From JAAYSA01 sp035367155 (GTDB lineage Bacteria; Bacillota_I; Bacilli_A; RFN20; CAG-826): DNA of 7,580 nucleotides. The stretch is taken from positions 1 through 7,580 of the forward strand of contig DAOSJI010000016.1 in the NCBI GenBank assembly GCA_035367155.1, written 5' to 3'. Below the pieces are notes generated by a model. That model saw only the letters and a program-made list of their open reading frames with translations. It made no database searches and had not been told where the DNA came from. This document shows, piece by piece, positions 5,860 through 7,580 of the stretch (positions within the stretch are counted from its first letter, which is position 1; each line of letters opens with the position of its first letter). The position numbers and the translations under genes are program-made.

Positions 5860-5888
5860 CTTATCTTTGATTAGTAAGTTATTAAAAA

Positions 5889-5904
5889 TGGCTTTATAAA
5901 GCCA
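5889..5904. other. 16-bp perfect palindrome at the left end of module B
   Basis: TGGCTTTATAAAGCCA is perfectly self-complementary and followed by AAAAA. It might bind a dimeric protein. It is too tight to form an RNA hairpin with a normal loop except as a seven- or six-bp stem. Confidence 0.4.
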
Positions 5905-5923
5905 AAAATAAAGACTAAAATAG

Positions 5924-5965
5924 AAACTGCTATAGATAAAATTACATATCTAAAGCAGTTTTTTT
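5924..5965 (+). terminator. Strong terminator hairpin inside module B left end
   Basis: AAACTGCTATAGAT (5924-5937) pairs with ATCTAAAGCAGTTT (5948-5961) at 13 of 14 positions around a 10-base loop and runs into T's to 5965. No gene lies just upstream on the plus strand, so it may insulate the element from read-through at the attachment site, as the terminator at 4173-4194 does for module A. Confidence 0.75.
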
Positions 5966-5986
5966 ATGCATTTTATACCATTTCAT

Positions 5987-6038
5987 GGTAGGAAGTCGAA
6001 CTCTATGAAAATTCCTTATACGGTAAGGAGACGAACTC
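5987..6038 (+). repeat. Pair of 17-bp direct repeats, each behind a small hairpin
   Basis: GGTAGGAAGTCGAACTC (5987-6003) and GGTAAGGAGACGAACTC (6022-6038) agree at 14 of 17 positions and start 35 bp apart. Each is entered by a hairpin: TACCA-TTTCA-TGGTA (5976-5990) and CCTTA-TACGG-TAAGG (6014-6028). The arrangement mirrors the repeats at 4272-4327 in module A (34-bp spacing, shared TCGAACT(T/C)TAT). Confidence 0.55.
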
Positions 6039-6063
6039 TTAAATCATAGTTTTTAAAGATATA

Positions 6064-6091
6064 ACCATTTATTTATAGTAAAATAAATGGT
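6064..6091. repeat. Perfect 11-bp inverted repeat upstream of the restriction-gene remnant
   Basis: ACCATTTATTT (6064-6074) and AAATAAATGGT (6081-6091) around ATAGTA. No T-run follows, so it is not a terminator. A poor promoter (TTTTAA at 6051, 17 bp, TATAGT at 6074) overlaps it, so it could be an operator, or the left scar of the deletion that removed the 5' part of the next gene. Confidence 0.55.
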
Positions 6092-6093
6092 AG

Positions 6094-6672
6094 AGAGACA
6101 AAGAGGTTGCAACCAATTATCCTGATTGGACACCTGATGCTATTAAAAAGCGTGGACTTCACCTGATCTCATTTATGGAAGAAAGATGGGGATTTAAGTT
6201 TGAAAGTTATGAAGATAAATTAAAGGTTTTAGGTATTGATTTTATGAATGAAGAAAGAGAAAAAAGCCCTGAACTTAGTGGCTCACTACATAATACTAGA
6301 AACCGCGATATAATAGATTACTTAAATAATTATAGGCAGGATATGGTTAATCTTTATACAAAATTAATTTCATTCGTTTCATCTAAAATAGAAGGTATAA
6401 AAGAAGAATTAAGTGTTAATAAAAAATGGATAGAAGTTAAAAATAAAAATGATAAAACAATCTGCCAAGTGATGTTTTTTAAAAGAAATAGAAGAGTAAA
6501 AATTCAGTTAATAATGCCAAAGAATGATGAATTAAAGGAATTTGGAGAATTTGATCAGTACGCTCCAATTTATAATTTTAGATTTTATTTAAAGAACGAT
6601 GAAGATATCAAAATATTGGTTGCATTGATTGAAGATGCAAATGCACAAATTAATAATGGTGAGCTAGATTAG
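6094..6672 (+). pseudogene. C-terminal remnant of a GmrSD-like (DUF262/DUF1524/DUF5655) restriction protein
   Basis: The frame is open from just after TAG at 6091 to TAG at 6670-6672, 192 codons. The ATG at 6175 has no ribosome binding site, and codons upstream of it still match the family, so the start is lost. The first residues, TNYPDWTPDAIKKRG then LHLISFMEERW, match the tail of the DUF1524 nuclease domain (W-x-x-x-x-I-x-x-R ... W). After a linker, the segment from about NLYTKLISFVSSKIEGI through FRFYLKNDEDIKILVALIEDA fits the DUF5655 domain often found at the C-terminus of DUF262 proteins. From family knowledge GmrSD-type proteins cut modified phage DNA. The DUF262 NTPase and the catalytic HxxP-type part are missing, so this copy should be inactive. 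Arginine codons are mostly AGA, unlike the CGN-rich nrdD. It overlaps the ribosome binding site of the next gene. Confidence 0.7.
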
Positions 6673-6681
6673 GTGATAGAT

Positions 6682-7470
6682 ATGTTAGGAGCAATTATTG
6701 GAGATATTGTTGGGTCAAGATTTGAATTTAGAAACAATAAGAGTAAAGAATTTGAATTGTTTAATAATAAATGCACATTTACTGATGATACAGTAATGAC
6801 TCTTGCTATTGCTAAGTCTGTCTTAAACGCAAAAGAAGATTATAGTGATTTAAGCTATCAATCAGTAAAATCTATGCAAGAAATGGCAAGAAAATATTCG
6901 AGAGCTGGTTATGGGATGCGATTTATTCAGTGGATGTTATCAAGTAACCCTAAACCATATAATAGTTTTGGAAATGGTGCTGCAATGAGAGTCAGTGCCA
7001 TTGGATTTATAGCAAATACTATAGATGAGACAATTGATCTTTCTAGAAAAGTAACAGAAGTAACTCATAATCACCCTGAAGGCATTAAAGGAGCAGAAGC
7101 TACTAGTGTATCTATCTTCTTAGCCAAAAATGGTTATAAGATTAATGAAATTAGAGATTATATTGATAAACATTATTATAAGTTGGATTTCAAATTAGAT
7201 GATATTAGGGAGTCATATAAAACAGATGAAACTTGTCAAGGAACAGTACCACAAGCAATCACAGCATTTTTGGAATCTACTGATTTTGAAGATGCCATAA
7301 GAAATGCGATTTCTATTGGTGGCGATAGTGATACAATAGCTGCTATAACCGGAGGAATAGCAGAAGCTTATTATGGTGTTCCAGTTGAAATTAGAGAAAA
7401 TGCATTAAAATACCTCGATGAAAATCTAAAATCTATTTTATTAGAGTTTGAAAACAACTTCTCTGATTAA
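6682..7470 (+). CDS. ADP-ribosylglycohydrolase (DraG/ARH family)
   Basis: 262 residues from the ATG at 6682, preceded at 5 bp by AGGTGA (6671-6676) that overlaps the stop of the upstream remnant. The in-frame GTG at 6673 would sit inside that site, and homologues start MxGAIIGDIVGSRFEF, so ATG is preferred. The fold is all-helical with a two-metal (Mg/Mn) site: GDIVGSRFE (7-15), the metal-binding Thr34-Asp35-Asp36 in FTDDTVMT, NGAAMR (98-103), THNHPEG (128-134) and the second metal motif GGDSDT (213-218) followed by TIAAITGGIAEAYYG. All expected metal ligands are present, so it should be active in removing ADP-ribose from proteins, nucleic acids or small ADP-ribose adducts; which one is not shown. 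Cytosolic. It appears intact beside a broken restriction gene and lies within a tRNA-linked accessory module, so a role in phage conflict is possible but unproven. Confidence 0.92.
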   Translation: MLGAIIGDIVGSRFEFRNNKSKEFELFNNKCTFTDDTVMTLAIAKSVLNAKEDYSDLSYQSVKSMQEMARKYSRAGYGMRFIQWMLSSNPKPYNSFGNGAAMRVSAIGFIANTIDETIDLSRKVTEVTHNHPEGIKGAEATSVSIFLAKNGYKINEIRDYIDKHYYKLDFKLDDIRESYKTDETCQGTVPQAITAFLESTDFEDAIRNAISIGGDSDTIAAITGGIAEAYYGVPVEIRENALKYLDENLKSILLEFENNFSD

Positions 7471-7484
7471 TGTGTATATTAAAA

Positions 7485-7580
7485 ACTGGAGGGTCCTATG
7501 TTCCTCTAAATTCCCTTATTGTTACCTTGGAGGCAAAAATTAACCAGTTAAGCACTGTTACCAACTTTCTGTGGAGTTCC
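7485..7580 (+). repeat. Third, diverged arm-site copy at the window end
   Basis: AAATTAACCAGTTA at 7537-7550 is identical to 5708-5721, followed by (A)GCACTGT versus GTGACTGT. GGGTCC upstream (7491-7496) and TTAC at 7522 and 7558 mirror GGGTCC (5670-5675) and the TTAC motifs of the 5680 array. The last bases TGGAGTTCC loosely resemble TGGAAGCTCC of the attachment core at 5847-5856. This is probably the right arm of module B, with the next attachment site at or just beyond the window edge. Confidence 0.55.

Noticed and set aside
6673..6681. GTG at 6673 as start of the ADP-ribosylglycohydrolase
   Set aside because: It lies inside the ribosome binding site serving ATG 6682 and would add residues not typical of the family's N-terminus.

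Overview
The window is AT-rich DNA that uses the standard code (TGG for Trp, TGA as a stop for nrdG). Gene content, strong AGGAGG-type ribosome binding sites and an anaerobic ribonucleotide reductase point to a low-GC, anaerobic or facultative Gram-positive bacterium (Bacillota, perhaps an Erysipelotrichia/RF39-like gut lineage). The exact taxon cannot be fixed from this sequence.

Positions 1-4125 look like core chromosome. They hold the 3' end of a BaiN/HI0933-type flavoprotein gene with its terminator, a structured 5' region with a plausible promoter, nrdD (class III anaerobic ribonucleotide reductase with a redoxin domain fused at its C-terminus), a hairpin, nrdG (the radical-SAM activase for NrdD), and a tRNA-Cys(GCA) gene with its own promoter. 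NrdG installs the glycyl radical on NrdD. The fused CxxC domain could supply electrons to regenerate the NrdD active site.

From the 3' end of tRNA-Cys to the window end, the DNA looks like accessory modules stacked at a tRNA attachment site. The last 12 bases of the tRNA region (GGAAGCTCCAAA, 4116-4127) recur at 5848-5859. Just left of that second copy is a dense array of 10-bp-phased TTAC motifs and a 42-bp duplication, which look like integrase arm sites. A third copy of the conserved arm core (AAATTAACCAGTTA) lies at 7537-7550. Module A (about 4128-5859) holds two 5'-truncated gene remnants and a small HExxH metallopeptidase-like gene with a chimeric 3' end. Module B (about 5860 to beyond the window) holds the C-terminal part of a GmrSD-like DUF262/DUF1524/DUF5655 restriction protein and an intact ADP-ribosylglycohydrolase. 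Both modules begin alike: att core, terminator-like hairpin, then a pair of direct repeats spaced 34-35 bp. No intact integrase is present, so these look like non-autonomous or decayed elements.

The main points of interest are the tandem tRNA-Cys islands with parallel arm architecture, the NrdD-redoxin fusion, and the structured nrdD leader.
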